From Streptomyces hygroscopicus (lineage in GTDB: Bacteria; Actinomycetota; Actinomycetes; Streptomycetales; Streptomycetaceae): DNA of 64,000 nt. The DNA lies in NCBI RefSeq assembly GCF_026168105.1, contig NZ_LBMW01000003.1, positions 62,001 to 126,000 of the forward strand, written 5' to 3'. The position numbers were made by a program, and so were the translations under genes. Shown here piece by piece: positions 53,011-62,970 of this stretch. The stretch's first letter is position 1, and each line of letters opens with the position of its first letter. The notes under the pieces are model-generated. The model saw only the letters and a list, made by a program, of their open reading frames with translations, was not told where the DNA came from and did not search any database.

Positions 53011-53835
53011 TCAGCGGTAGCGTGCGGCCACTTCGGCCAGCCGGTCGAGTTCCTTCAGCGTGTCGCGTTCGGGTGTCGTCGGCAGGTAGAACAGCAGCCG
53101 CTCGACCCCCAGGGCGATGTAGGCCTCGATCTTCTCGGGGTCCTCGCGGACCGCATACACCGTCACCGGCACGTCCCGGCCCGCGAGGGAACGCAACCGT
53201 TCGATCTGCGGACCGAGCGCCGCGGGCGGCACGCTGTTGGCCAGCCATGCGTCACCCAGCCGCGCCACCCGCGGGAACGCGCCTTCGCCCCCACCGACAT
53301 AGATCGGCGGATGTGGGCGCTGCACGGGCTTGGGCCAGGAGAAGACGGGATCGAAGTCCACGAACTCGCCATGGAACTCGGCCCTTTCCTTGGTCCACAG
53401 TTCTCGTATGGCGAGCAGCCGCTCGTCGCTGAGCCGGCCACGGGTCGAGGGGTCGGCGCCGTGGTTTCTCATCTCCTCACGGTTCCAACCGACACCGACG
53501 CCGAAGATCGCACGGCCGTCCGAGACCACATCGAGCGAGGCCACCTCCTTTGCCGTGATGATCGGATCTCGCTGCGGGATGAGCGCGATGCCGGTGGCCA
53601 GCAGCAGCCGCTCGGTCACCGCGCTGATCGCGCTCAGGGCGACGAACGGGTCGAGCGTGCGGTAGTAGATCTCCGGCAGCTCCCCGCCGCCCGGGTAGGG
53701 CGACCGGCGGTCCACCGGGATGTGCGAATGCTCGGCGACGAACAACGAGTCGAAAGCCCGCTCCTCCAGCGCCTTGCCGAGTGGGACCGGGCGGATGCCC
53801 CGGTCGGTGATGAAGGTCGCGATTCCGAATTTCAC
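53011..53835 (-). CDS. LLM-class F420-dependent oxidoreductase
   Basis: 274 aa, luciferase-like TIM barrel. The pattern GVGVGWNREEMRNHG, SWPKPVQRPHPPIYVGG and RLLLATGIALIPQRDP fits the F420-dependent LLM family, which transfers hydride from F420H2 to various substrates. Start GTG at 53835 with GGAGG 5 bases upstream. It lies upstream of the PKS set on the same strand but 816 bp away, so a link to the PKS is possible and unproven. Confidence 0.85.
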   Translation of the reverse strand: MKFGIATFITDRGIRPVPLGKALEERAFDSLFVAEHSHIPVDRRSPYPGGGELPEIYYRTLDPFVALSAISAVTERLLLATGIALIPQRDPIITAKEVASLDVVSDGRAIFGVGVGWNREEMRNHGADPSTRGRLSDERLLAIRELWTKERAEFHGEFVDFDPVFSWPKPVQRPHPPIYVGGGEGAFPRVARLGDAWLANSVPPAALGPQIERLRSLAGRDVPVTVYAVREDPEKIEAYIALGVERLLFYLPTTPERDTLKELDRLAEVAARYR

Positions 53836-54414
53836 GGCGCCTCCGTCGAGGTTCGAAGCGAGCAAGTCGGCGTTCGAAGCAGGCAAACGGAGCGGAGACC
53901 GGATGGCAGAAGGCCTCGGAACTGCCGAGTGCCCACCGCGGCCGGTCCCACGGCCGCGAGCGGCCGACCCGGCGCCGGTTGAGGCATGTCACCGCTCCAG
54001 GGGCATCGGTTGCAGCGGGTTCGCTGAGCACGCGCCGGATGATTCCAGGTAACGCCCCTGGAGCACCGGCCGCAACCTTCTCCGGAACGGACTACGGGAC
54101 CGGCTTCCCGGCCCGTCCTGCCCGTCTGACCTGTCCCGTCCTGCCCGGCCCGTCCCGCCCGTCCGACCTGTCCCGTCCCGCCCGTCTGACCTGTCCCGTC
54201 CCGCCCGGTCCGTCCCGCCCGTCCCGCTCGTCGTGGACCTGGTCCGTCCCGCCCGTCGAGCCTGGGCTGCCCTGCCTGTCCGACCGCTCGTCCTGCTCGT
54301 CGTGGACCTGGTCCGTCCCGCCCTCGTGGCCCGGTCCGTCCCGCCCGTCGTGCCATGCCGATCCCGCTCGTTGTGCCTGGCCCGCCCCCTCGCCGTGGCC
54401 CGGCCCGTCGAGGC
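53836..54414. other. Repeat-filled intergenic region
   Basis: 580 bp between two minus-strand genes, largely made of the C-rich degenerate repeat at 54111-54348. On the minus strand the repeats encode a GGTDQVHDE-type collagen-like string, but there is no start context, so I do not call a gene. Confidence 0.45.
54111..54348. repeat. C-rich degenerate tandem repeat
   Basis: The tract shows a 60-bp period (54121-54160 and 54181-54220 agree at 38 of 40 bases) and, further on, two identical 29-bp copies beginning GCTCGTCGTGGACCTGG at 54226-54254 and 54295-54323, 69 bp apart. Shorter units CCCGTCC recur throughout. The strand asymmetry (C on +, G on -) is striking. Confidence 0.7.
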
Positions 54415-55251
54415 TCAGACCCGGCGCCAGCGCGCCAGCGCGAAGGAGAACAGGCCGAACAGCACGACCCCGGCGGCGACCAGGACCAGCAGCCACGGCC
54501 CGAACGGTGTGTCGGCGAACGAGCGCAGTGTGTCGTCGAGTCCCTTGGCCCGGTCGGGCCGGTGGTCGACCGCCGCACGCATGGCGAAGGCCCCCGCCGC
54601 GGCGAACACCAGCCCCCGCGCCGTACCGCCACCCACACCGGCGATGTCCACCAGCCGCCGGGTCCGCGGGGACATCGCGCCCAGCTTCAGCTTGTCGTGA
54701 TAGTCGCGCCGCACGGCCCGTGCACCGATCCGCACCCCCGCCACGACGATGCCGGCCGCCGCCAGGCCCACGAGCCACCGGCCGCCCGGCATCCCCAGGG
54801 CCCTGGCCGTCACGTCCCGGGACTGCTCGTCGCTGGATCGGCTCCCACCGCCGGCGCCGGACGCGAAGGACAGCACGGAGGCGGCGGCGAACGCATAGAA
54901 CACACAACGGGCCAGCGCCGACAGCCGCTTGACCGCCTTGCGGCCGTCCGGCCCGACCGAGCCCACGACGGCCTCGGACAGCCGCCACAGCGCCATGCCG
55001 ACCACCCCGATGCCCAGCGCCCACAGCAGTACCGCCCCGAACGGTTCGGCCGCGATCTCGGCCAGGGCACCGCTGCGGTCGGCCTGCCGCGTGCCGTCGC
55101 CGAGGGCGATCCGCAGAGCCAGGACACCGACCAGCAGGTAGATCACTCCGCGTGCGGTCAGCCCCGCCCGGGCGGCGCCCCGTGTCACCGAGCTCCTCGC
55201 CGCGCGTCGCGCCTTGCCCCGGCCGGTCAACGCCATGGCACTCGTGTTCAT
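54415..55251 (-). CDS. DUF1206 membrane protein
   Basis: 278 aa with six hydrophobic segments in three similar pairs, the DUF1206 pattern: ARAGLTARGVIYLLVGVLAL, ALARCVFYAFAAASVLSF and GGGTARGLVFAAAGAFAM each start a unit, with GLDDTLRSFADTPFGPWLLV near the end. Function unknown; an actinobacterial membrane family. Start ATG at 55251 behind GGGAGG. Divergent from the AraC gene. Confidence 0.85.
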   Translation of the reverse strand: MNTSAMALTGRGKARRAARSSVTRGAARAGLTARGVIYLLVGVLALRIALGDGTRQADRSGALAEIAAEPFGAVLLWALGIGVVGMALWRLSEAVVGSVGPDGRKAVKRLSALARCVFYAFAAASVLSFASGAGGGSRSSDEQSRDVTARALGMPGGRWLVGLAAAGIVVAGVRIGARAVRRDYHDKLKLGAMSPRTRRLVDIAGVGGGTARGLVFAAAGAFAMRAAVDHRPDRAKGLDDTLRSFADTPFGPWLLVLVAAGVVLFGLFSFALARWRRV

Positions 55252-55522
55252 CTCGACCTCCCGCAGTCCGGATGCCCTGGGAACGTCCGGGCATACGCGG
55301 CGTGCGGGCCGCCCCGGCGACCAGCGGCGCGGCTGCCCTGCGGGAGCGGGACGGCCGGTCGGGGCCGGAGCCGGCATCCGAGCCGGTGGGCGAAGGGTGT
55401 CGTGGAAGCGGTCAGGGCGCGCACGGCGGACGACCGGTCGGTCCGTCGGGCGATCACATTCGGACTGCCGTCAGGGGCAATATTCTGGGAGCTCGGGAGT
55501 TCCTTCATGGTCAGACACGGAC

Positions 55523-56443
55523 ATGAGCGAGATCACCACCATGGCGACCACCCAGGACGCCGACACCCCCGGTGCGGCCGGCCGGCCGATCCCCGGGTTC
55601 GGCTTCGATCCACCGGCCGCTCCCGTGCCCGGCCTCGTGATCACCGACCTGGAGACCCTCCACGGCCGAGTGAGCGACGGCAGTCTGGAGCGGGTTCATC
55701 GCGTCGGCTTCCACGCCATCACCCTGATCACCGAGGGCAGCGGCGAGCACACCGTCGACTTCGTCACCCACCCCTGCCGGCCCGGCACCCTGCTGTGGGT
55801 CCGTCCCGGCCAGGTGCAGCGCTTCGGCCGCGCCGGATCGATGAACGGTACGCACCTGCTGTTCACACCCGCCTTCCCACCCCACTTCGGCGGCGTCGAC
55901 CGGCTGGTGGGCGAGTGGTACGGCCCCGTCTGCCGGCAGCTGGGCACCGGCGAGGACTACACCACCCTGTCCACCCTGCTGGACCGTATGCGGGCCGAAT
56001 TCAGCAGGCCGGGCGGCGAAGTGTCGCGGGAGATCCTGCAACTCCTGCTCGCCGCGGTCCTGTTGAACATCGACCGGCTACCCGGACAGGGCGGGCGAAG
56101 GGACCCGCACACCGGCGGCGAGATCTACACCCGATTCCGTACGGAACTGGAGCGCTCCTACGCCGCCACCCGCCGCGCCGAGGACTACGCCCGGCGCATC
56201 GGCTGCAGCGTCCGGACCCTGACCCGTGCCTGCCAGGCCGTCACCGGGCAACCCGTCAAGCAGGTCATCGACGCCCGCGTCGCCCTGGAGGCCCAGCGTC
56301 TGCTCGCGCACACCGGGGAACCCGTCGCGACCATCGCCCGTCGGCTCGGCTTCTCCGAGCCGACGAACTTCGGCAAGTTCTTCACCCACCACACCGGCAC
56401 CAACCCCGGCGACTTCCGCCGCAACCAGCAGAGCCCTCCGTGA
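55523..56443 (+). CDS. AraC-family transcriptional regulator
   Basis: 306 aa. A cupin-like sensor region spans about 20-190 (GFHAITLITEGSGEHTVDF, LWVRPGQVQRFG); two helix-turn-helix motifs follow, RAEDYARRIGCSVRTLTRAC near 220 and EPVATIARRLGFSEPTNFGK near 270. Start ATG at 55523; a second ATG eight codons on is possible. It lies 200 bp upstream of, and in the same direction as, the NRPS operon, and may control it. Confidence 0.88.
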   Translation: MSEITTMATTQDADTPGAAGRPIPGFGFDPPAAPVPGLVITDLETLHGRVSDGSLERVHRVGFHAITLITEGSGEHTVDFVTHPCRPGTLLWVRPGQVQRFGRAGSMNGTHLLFTPAFPPHFGGVDRLVGEWYGPVCRQLGTGEDYTTLSTLLDRMRAEFSRPGGEVSREILQLLLAAVLLNIDRLPGQGGRRDPHTGGEIYTRFRTELERSYAATRRAEDYARRIGCSVRTLTRACQAVTGQPVKQVIDARVALEAQRLLAHTGEPVATIARRLGFSEPTNFGKFFTHHTGTNPGDFRRNQQSPP

Positions 56444-56549
56444 GCCAAGGCCGGCACCGACCGGCGGTGCCGTGTCCGCCGGGACGTTCCAGGGGAACGG
56501 CCGGTGCGCTCGTACTCCTCGGCGTCCTTCCGCGGGCGAGAAAGTCCGT

Positions 56550-56568
56550 GAGACTTACCCTCGCCTAA
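56550..56568. promoter_or_regulatory. Iron-box-like sequence upstream of the NRPS
   Basis: Within this 19-bp window TTACCCTCGCCTAA (56555-56568) agrees at 11 of 14 bases with the right part of the DmdR/IdeR iron box (TTAGGCTCACCTAA); the left five bases do not agree. It lies about 75-95 bp upstream of the NRPS ATG. Weak evidence for iron control. Confidence 0.2.
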
Positions 56569-56643
56569 CCCCTGTCTTTGCTGGAGTTAACCGCAGTCTC
56601 CCTAGCATCGAGATGTGAGGTGATGCACCTCGCGGAGGACGTC

Positions 56644-59600
56644 ATGAGCAAGCGAATCTTCCTCGACGTCCGCGACGGTGTGGACGACGCCCGGGTCCCC
56701 GTGAGCCCGCCGTGGGACGATTGCCCGCCAAACCTGGGCCCGCCACCGGCGCGAGCCCTGAGCGACCTGTTCGAGCTCACCTGCGACCGGAGCCCTTCGG
56801 CCACCGCCGTGGTCTGCGGACCGCAGCGCCTCGACTACGTGGAACTGGACCGCCGCGCCAACCGGCTGGCGCATCTGCTCAGGGCGCGCGGGGCGACGGC
56901 CCGCGACCGCATGGGAATCCTGCTCGAGCGCTCCTGCGACACCTACGTGGCCCTGCTGGGCGTGCTCAAGGCGGGGGCCGCGTACGTGCCGCTCGATCCG
57001 TCCTTCCCCACCGACCGGCTGGCCTTCATCGCCCACGACGCGGGCCTGCGGGAGCTGGTGACGGCGTCGGCGCTGCGGGCACGGACCGGGGATCTTCCCT
57101 GTGCCGTACTGGAGGTCGACCGGGTCGAGGACCGTCTTTCCCTCCAGCCGGACATCCGGCCGGCGGTCGGCGTCGAGCCGTCGGACGAGTGCTACGTCGT
57201 CTACACCTCGGGGACGACGGGGAGGCCCAAGGGAGTCGCCGTATCGCACGCGAGCATCGTCAACTTCCTGCGAGTCGTCGCCCCGGTCTACCGCGTGACC
57301 GCCGAGGACCGGGTGTACCAGGGCCTGTCGATCGCCTTCGACTTCGCCATCGAGGAGATCTGGCCGACGTGGATGGCGGGGGCCACCCTGGTGGCGGCCC
57401 CGGCCGGCGCCAGGCTCGCCGGGCCGGAACTCCGGGATTTCCTCGCCGGACAGGACATCACGGTGCTGTGCTGTGTGCCCACCCTGCTGACGACCCTCGA
57501 CGCGGAGGTCCCCTCCCTGCGCAGCCTGCTCGTCAGCGGTGAGACCTGCCCTCCCGATCTGGTCCGCCGCTGGTGGCGTCCGGGCCGCCGCATCCTCAAC
57601 GCCTACGGGCCGACCGAGACGACCGTGACCGCCACCTGCGCCGAGCTCCATCCGCACCGGCCCGTCACGATCGGTACTCCGCTGCCCACGTATCGCGTCT
57701 ACATCCTGGACGACCGACTGCGACCGGTCGCGGCGGGCGACAGCGGCGAGATCTGCATCGGTGGGCCCGGCGTGGCGCTCGGCTACGTCAACCGCTCCGA
57801 ACTCACCGCGGAGCGCTTCGTCCCCAACCCGGTGCCGCGCGATCGCGCCGCCGTGCCGCGGATCTACCGCACGGGCGACCGGGGCAGGGTCACCGCCACC
57901 GGGGAGATCGAGTACCAGGGCCGCACCGACACCCAGGTGAAGATCCGCGGCTACCGCATCGAACTCGCCGAGATCGAGGAGATCCTGCGCGAGGACGAGG
58001 CCGTCGAGAGCGCGGTCGTCGCACCGCGGGAACGGGACGGCACCGCACCGGACCTGATCGGCTACGTCACCCTGCACGACCGCTCGGCCGCGGAGGACGG
58101 GGAGGTTCTCCGTGACCGCCTGCGCACGGCGCTGCGCCGCCGGCTGCCCGAGTACATGATCCCCGCATGGGTGGAGGTCCTCCCCGCGCTTCCGCTGCTC
58201 GCCGCCGACAAGGTGGACCGCGCCGCGCTGCCCGCCCCGACGTCACGGCCGCTCGCCTGCGGTTCCCGCTCGCACGTCTCCGCGGCGACACCGCAGGAGG
58301 AGCGGCTGGCGGAGCTGTGGCAGAACGTCCTCGGCCGTGGCCCGATCTCGGTCGAGGACGACTTCTTCCGCGATCTTGGCGGCCACTCCATGACCGCCGC
58401 CGTCCTCGTCTCCCGGCTGCGCCGGGACGAGCCCTCGAGGGATGTGGCCATGGGCGACCTTTATGCCCATCCCACCGTTCGGGGGCTGGCCGCTTTCATC
58501 GAGGCCGGCCTCGGCACGCCGGACGCGCCACGACCGTCGTCGGCGGCGCCCGTCCAGCGCCGTTCCAGCGTGCAGGTCACGGCCTGCGGAGTGGCGCAAT
58601 TGGCGGCGCTGTACGCGTGGTTGCTCCTCCCGGGCCTCACGGTGGTCCTCCTGCCGTACCGGCAGTACGCCGCCTGGCACGGCTCCGTACCGGGGGCGGC
58701 GGCCGACGGCATCCTGGGCAGCCTCGTCCACATGCCGCTGGGGCCCTTCCTCGCCCTGGAGGCCGCATGGCTGGCGCTCACCCTTCTCCCACTGCCGCTG
58801 CTGGTCTGCCGGTTGCTGATGACCGGTGTCCGTGCGGGGACCTATCCGCTGTGGGGCGTCACCTATCTGCGGTTCTGGCTCCACGGCAGGCTGCTGGCCC
58901 TGACACCGCTGCGCCTCCTGGGCGGCTCGCCGCTGCTCGCTCCCTGCCTGCGGCTGCTGGGCGCCCGCGTCGGCCGGGGCTGCCATCTGCAGGCCGTGCT
59001 CGCCCCGCTCTCCCTGCTGGAGATCGGGGACGGCGCCAGTATCGGCTACGGCGCCCGCCTGCAGACGTACGCGGTCGAGGGTGGCCGGCTGCGGCTGGCA
59101 CCGGTCCGGATCGGAACCGGCGCCTTCGTGGGGGCCAACAGCGTGGTGCAGCCCGGTGCCGTCATCGGCGACCACGCGTCGGTCGGCGAGCAGTCACTCG
59201 TACCCGAGGACGGTGCCGTACCACCGCACGAGCACTGGGCCGGTTCCCCCGTCACCCGCCAGGACGCGCCCCCGGCCCTGTTGCAGGACATGGCCGCGCA
59301 GGCCGACGACGGTCCCTGGCCGGTCCATGTGCTGGCCGGACACGTGGCGGGCGCGCTGCTCATCCTGTTCATCCCGCTGCTGGTCATCGGGGCGGCCGCG
59401 ACGTTCGTCGGGTACACGGCCGTGCGGCACGGCATCGGATGGGCGATCGCGTCCACGGCGGTGGCCGGACCCCTCGTCGTCGCCGCCACCTGTGTGTGCG
59501 TCCTCGTCGTCAAGCGGGCGGTGATGCCGAGGACCCCGGCCGGCATCCACGCGGAGCGCAGCGGATTCGGGGTGCGCAAGTGGATCAGTGACGGTCTGAT

Positions 59601-60747
59601 GGCCATCAGCCTCACCATGACCCAGGCTCTGTACTCGACCCTGTACCTCGTCCCGTTCCTGCGCGCGATGGGCGCGCGCACCGGGCGCTGGTCGGAGGTG
59701 GCGACGGTCAGTTTCGTCGACCCGGACATGCTCGTCACCGGGGAGCAGTGCTTCCTCGCGGACGTCAGCGTCGTCGGATCCGCGGTGTTCCATCGCGGCC
59801 GTGTCGCCATCGCGCCGGCGGAGATCGGGCGGCGCAGCTTCGTCGGCAACGGCGCACTGGTCCCGGGCTCCCACCGGCTCGGCGACGACAGTCTGCTGGG
59901 CGTCCACTCTCTCGCGCCGCCCAAGGCGACGGGACCCGAAACCACCTGGCTCGGCTCGCCGGCGATCTTCCTGCCCAGCCGCCAGGCCAGCCAGGAATTC
60001 CCGCAGGCGCTCACCTACCTGCCCTCGCGGGGACTCATCGCGGCACGTCTGGCCGTCGAGTACTTCCGGGTGACCCTCCCCGCGACCTGCAGCACACTCG
60101 GCCTCCTGGGCCTCCTGTACGCCTGGGCAGCGCTGGCAGCGGCGGTTCCGCCGCTCGCGGTGGTCGTGCTCGGGCCGGCCCTGCTGCTCGGGTCGGACAT
60201 GGGCTGCGCCCTGGTGGCAGTGGCTCTCAAGTGGGCGGTGATCGGCCGCTACCGGCCGCGGGTCGAACCGCTGTGGAGCGTCTGGGTACGGCGCACCGAA
60301 CTGATCACCGGCCTCTACGAGAACCTCGTCGCGCCCCTCATGATGAACCTCTTCATCGGCAGTCCCTGGGCGGCCATGGTGCTGCGGCTGTTCGGCGCCC
60401 GCATCGGCCGCCGCGTGTGGCTGAACACCACCTTTCTCACCGAGTTCGACCTGGTCAGGCTCGGCGATGACGCGGCCGTCGGCGAAGTCACCTCCCTGCA
60501 GACCCATCTGTTCGAGGACCGGGTGATGAAGATGTCCAGGGTCACCGTCGAGGCGGCCGCCTCGGTCGGCACCCGTTCCGTCGTCCTGTACGACGCGCGG
60601 GTGGGCGAGGGCGCCTGTCTGGACGCCATGTCCCTGGCGATGAAAGGCGAATCACTGCCCGCGGGAACCCGCTGGCGGGGCATCCCGGCGGCTCCCCGCC
60701 GCGCCGACGAACCAACCGCCCCGACCAAGCCAGGAGATCCCTCATGA
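56644..60747 (+). CDS. Pls/PosA-type NRPS (poly-amino-acid synthetase)
   Basis: 1367 aa, close to the length of epsilon-poly-lysine synthetase. An adenylation domain at about 40-530 (YTSGTTGRPKG, NAYGPTET, YRTGD, and the catalytic Lys in ADKVDRAALP) is followed by a carrier domain (LGGHSM, Ser about 581). From about 650 there are six or more membrane helices flanking three soluble segments rich in hexapeptide-like repeats (GRGCHLQAVLAPLSLLEIGD, GTGAFVGANSVVQPGAVIGD). This architecture is that of Pls, which polymerises a basic amino acid without condensation domains. Start ATG at 56644 with GGAGG 5 bases upstream. Neighbours suggest diaminobutyrate as the monomer. Confidence 0.9.
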   Translation: MSKRIFLDVRDGVDDARVPVSPPWDDCPPNLGPPPARALSDLFELTCDRSPSATAVVCGPQRLDYVELDRRANRLAHLLRARGATARDRMGILLERSCDTYVALLGVLKAGAAYVPLDPSFPTDRLAFIAHDAGLRELVTASALRARTGDLPCAVLEVDRVEDRLSLQPDIRPAVGVEPSDECYVVYTSGTTGRPKGVAVSHASIVNFLRVVAPVYRVTAEDRVYQGLSIAFDFAIEEIWPTWMAGATLVAAPAGARLAGPELRDFLAGQDITVLCCVPTLLTTLDAEVPSLRSLLVSGETCPPDLVRRWWRPGRRILNAYGPTETTVTATCAELHPHRPVTIGTPLPTYRVYILDDRLRPVAAGDSGEICIGGPGVALGYVNRSELTAERFVPNPVPRDRAAVPRIYRTGDRGRVTATGEIEYQGRTDTQVKIRGYRIELAEIEEILREDEAVESAVVAPRERDGTAPDLIGYVTLHDRSAAEDGEVLRDRLRTALRRRLPEYMIPAWVEVLPALPLLAADKVDRAALPAPTSRPLACGSRSHVSAATPQEERLAELWQNVLGRGPISVEDDFFRDLGGHSMTAAVLVSRLRRDEPSRDVAMGDLYAHPTVRGLAAFIEAGLGTPDAPRPSSAAPVQRRSSVQVTACGVAQLAALYAWLLLPGLTVVLLPYRQYAAWHGSVPGAAADGILGSLVHMPLGPFLALEAAWLALTLLPLPLLVCRLLMTGVRAGTYPLWGVTYLRFWLHGRLLALTPLRLLGGSPLLAPCLRLLGARVGRGCHLQAVLAPLSLLEIGDGASIGYGARLQTYAVEGGRLRLAPVRIGTGAFVGANSVVQPGAVIGDHASVGEQSLVPEDGAVPPHEHWAGSPVTRQDAPPALLQDMAAQADDGPWPVHVLAGHVAGALLILFIPLLVIGAAATFVGYTAVRHGIGWAIASTAVAGPLVVAATCVCVLVVKRAVMPRTPAGIHAERSGFGVRKWISDGLMAISLTMTQALYSTLYLVPFLRAMGARTGRWSEVATVSFVDPDMLVTGEQCFLADVSVVGSAVFHRGRVAIAPAEIGRRSFVGNGALVPGSHRLGDDSLLGVHSLAPPKATGPETTWLGSPAIFLPSRQASQEFPQALTYLPSRGLIAARLAVEYFRVTLPATCSTLGLLGLLYAWAALAAAVPPLAVVVLGPALLLGSDMGCALVAVALKWAVIGRYRPRVEPLWSVWVRRTELITGLYENLVAPLMMNLFIGSPWAAMVLRLFGARIGRRVWLNTTFLTEFDLVRLGDDAAVGEVTSLQTHLFEDRVMKMSRVTVEAAASVGTRSVVLYDARVGEGACLDAMSLAMKGESLPAGTRWRGIPAAPRRADEPTAPTKPGDPS

Positions 60748-62132
60748 CCATCTCCCTCCTGTCCGGCCGTCCGACGGCACCGCACGTCATGGGCGACCTG
60801 CCCGGACCACGCTCCGCGGAACTGCTCGCGCGTCAGGAACGCCGGGAGTCCAACGCCCGTACCTACCCCCGCCATCTCCCCATCGCGCTGGCCGACGGCG
60901 ACGGAAGCTTCGTCCGCGACGTCGACGGAAACCTCTTCATCGACTTCCTGGGCGGCGCCGGAGTGCTCTCGCTGGGCCACAACCACCCCGACGTCGTCGA
61001 GGCCGTGATGCGGCAGCTGCGCTCACTCACTCATGGCCTCGACTTCCCCACACCTGCCAAGGACGCCTTCACCGAGGCCCAACTATCCATGATTCCACCC
61101 GAGTTGAGAGCACGTTTGAAGATGCACTTCTGCGGGCCGACGGGCGCGAACGCCGTGGAAGCGGCCGTCAAACTGTGCAAGATCGCCACAGGCAGGGGCG
61201 ACGTCATCTCCTTCCAGGGCGCCTTCCACGGCAGCACCCACGCGGCCATGGCTCTCAGCGGCCCGGTCTCCCAGAAGGCGCCGGTGCCGAACGGCATGCC
61301 GGGCGTCCACTTCTTCCCGTACTGCTCCTGCGGCGGCACTTCGGATCCGGTACCCGGCCGGTGCACCAAGGACTGTGCCGGACAACTGGAGCGGGCGCTG
61401 CACGACAGCAACGGCGGCATTCCGCCCCCGGCGGCAGTGATCCTCGAACTCGTACAGGGGGAAGGCGGCGTCGTGATCCCCGGCCGGGACTTCGTACGGC
61501 GGGTACGGTCGCTGACCCGTTCCCTCGGCATCCCGCTCATCGCCGACGAGGTGCAGACGGGCTGCGGACGCACCGGGACGTGGTTCGCCTTCGAGCAGTA
61601 CGGCATCGAACCGGACGTGATCCTCGCCTCCAAGGCCCTCAGCGGCATAGGCCTCCCGGTCGCCGTCATCCTGTACGACGCCGCACTGGACACCTGGGCG
61701 CCCGGCGCGCACATCGGTACCTTCCGCGGGAATCAACTGGCCTTCGCCGCCGGCGTGGAGGCGATCCGGGTCATCCGGCGCGATGCCGTGCTCGCCAATG
61801 TACGGCGGCGCGGTGAGCAGATCGCGGACCGGCTCGCGGCGCTGTCCGGCTGTCCAGGGGTCCGCGAAGTACGGGGGCTCGGCCTGATGTGGGGGATCGA
61901 GATGGCAGAGCCCGACGGCGGCAGGCCCGCGACCGCGATGGCGGCGGCGGTCCAGAGCCACGCGCTGCGCCACGGGCTCATCGTGGAACGCGGCGGGCGG
62001 GAGGACACCGTCGTACGCATCCTGCCCCCGCTCGACGTCACCGCCGAGGTGGTGGACATGGCCTGCGCGATACTCGTGGAAGCCGTCTTCGCGTGCAGTG
62101 CTCCGTCGTGCACCCCGGCCCGGTCCGGTTAG
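60744..62132 (+). CDS. Diaminobutyrate-2-oxoglutarate aminotransferase-like enzyme
   Basis: 462 aa, class III PLP aminotransferase. The opening [34 protein letters not shown] and the PLP Lys in [17 protein letters not shown] match the 2,4-diaminobutyrate aminotransferase (Dat/EctB) group, which makes L-2,4-diaminobutyrate from aspartate semialdehyde and glutamate. The start ATG at 60744 overlaps the NRPS stop by four bases, so the two are coupled. Its presence in an NRPS operon points to monomer supply. Confidence 0.85.
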   Translation: MTISLLSGRPTAPHVMGDLPGPRSAELLARQERRESNARTYPRHLPIALADGDGSFVRDVDGNLFIDFLGGAGVLSLGHNHPDVVEAVMRQLRSLTHGLDFPTPAKDAFTEAQLSMIPPELRARLKMHFCGPTGANAVEAAVKLCKIATGRGDVISFQGAFHGSTHAAMALSGPVSQKAPVPNGMPGVHFFPYCSCGGTSDPVPGRCTKDCAGQLERALHDSNGGIPPPAAVILELVQGEGGVVIPGRDFVRRVRSLTRSLGIPLIADEVQTGCGRTGTWFAFEQYGIEPDVILASKALSGIGLPVAVILYDAALDTWAPGAHIGTFRGNQLAFAAGVEAIRVIRRDAVLANVRRRGEQIADRLAALSGCPGVREVRGLGLMWGIEMAEPDGGRPATAMAAAVQSHALRHGLIVERGGREDTVVRILPPLDVTAEVVDMACAILVEAVFACSAPSCTPARSG

Positions 62133-62166
62133 CCGCCCCTGGGCGGCCCGCCGAGAGGTGTCCCCG

Positions 62167-62970
62167 ATGGCCCTCATCGTTCAGAAGTACGGCGGCTCCT
62201 CGGTCTGGAGCACCGATCGGATCAAGCACGCGGCCCGCCGCGTCGTCGCGGCACACACGGCCGGTCACGAGGTCGTCGTCGTGGTGTCCGCGATGGGCGA
62301 CACCACCGACCGACTGCTGGGGATGGCCCGGGAGGTGGACCCCGTTCCACCGCCGCGCGAGCTGGACCTGCTGCTGGCATCGGGCGAACAGGTTTCCAAC
62401 ACCCTGACGGCCATGGCGATTCACGCGCTCGGCGCCCGCGCCTGTTCGCTCTCGGGCCCCCAAGCCGGCATCGTCACGACCTCGGTGCACGGCGAGGCCC
62501 ATATCGTCGACGTCAGGCCCGAGCGCATACGCCGGCTCCTCGACCACGGTGCGATCGTGCTCGTGGCGGGCTTTCAGGGCGTCTGCCGGGAGACCGGTGA
62601 GGTCACCACCCTGGGCCGCGGCGGGTCCGACACCACGGCGATCGCCCTGGCCGCCGCCCTCAAGGCCGACGTGTGCGAGATCTACACCGACGTGGACGGC
62701 GTCTACACCGCCGATCCACGGCTCGTACCGACGGCGCGCCTGCTGCGTCACCTGACCTACGAGGAGATGTGGGAGCTGGCCGCCGCCGGGGCGAGGGTGC
62801 TGGCACTGCGCAGTGTGGAACACGCCTGGCGGTACGGGGTCACGGTGCATGTGCGCTCCGCCCAGGGCGACGGCCCCGGCACGGTGGTCTCCGACCGCCT
62901 GCGGGAGGTACGGGAGCCCGTACTGGTGGGTGCGGCGGCCCCCGCGGGCGCCGGGCCGGAAGTACCGTGA
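62167..62970 (+). CDS. Short aspartate kinase lacking ACT domains
   Basis: 267 aa. The amino-acid kinase core is complete: VQKYGGSSV at the start, [49 protein letters not shown] and [15 protein letters not shown]. After about residue 250 it stops, where normal aspartokinases (about 420 aa) carry two ACT domains that bind lysine or threonine. It therefore should not respond to end products in the usual way. Start ATG at 62167, 34 bp after the aminotransferase. It likely feeds aspartyl phosphate into diaminobutyrate synthesis. Confidence 0.9.
   Translation: MALIVQKYGGSSVWSTDRIKHAARRVVAAHTAGHEVVVVVSAMGDTTDRLLGMAREVDPVPPPRELDLLLASGEQVSNTLTAMAIHALGARACSLSGPQAGIVTTSVHGEAHIVDVRPERIRRLLDHGAIVLVAGFQGVCRETGEVTTLGRGGSDTTAIALAAALKADVCEIYTDVDGVYTADPRLVPTARLLRHLTYEEMWELAAAGARVLALRSVEHAWRYGVTVHVRSAQGDGPGTVVSDRLREVREPVLVGAAAPAGAGPEVP

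Noticed and set aside
54092..55294. Minus-strand frame with collagen-like GGTDQVHDE repeats
   Set aside because: Its first part is an alternative frame of DUF1206; the repeats arise from the C-rich tract and there is no independent start.
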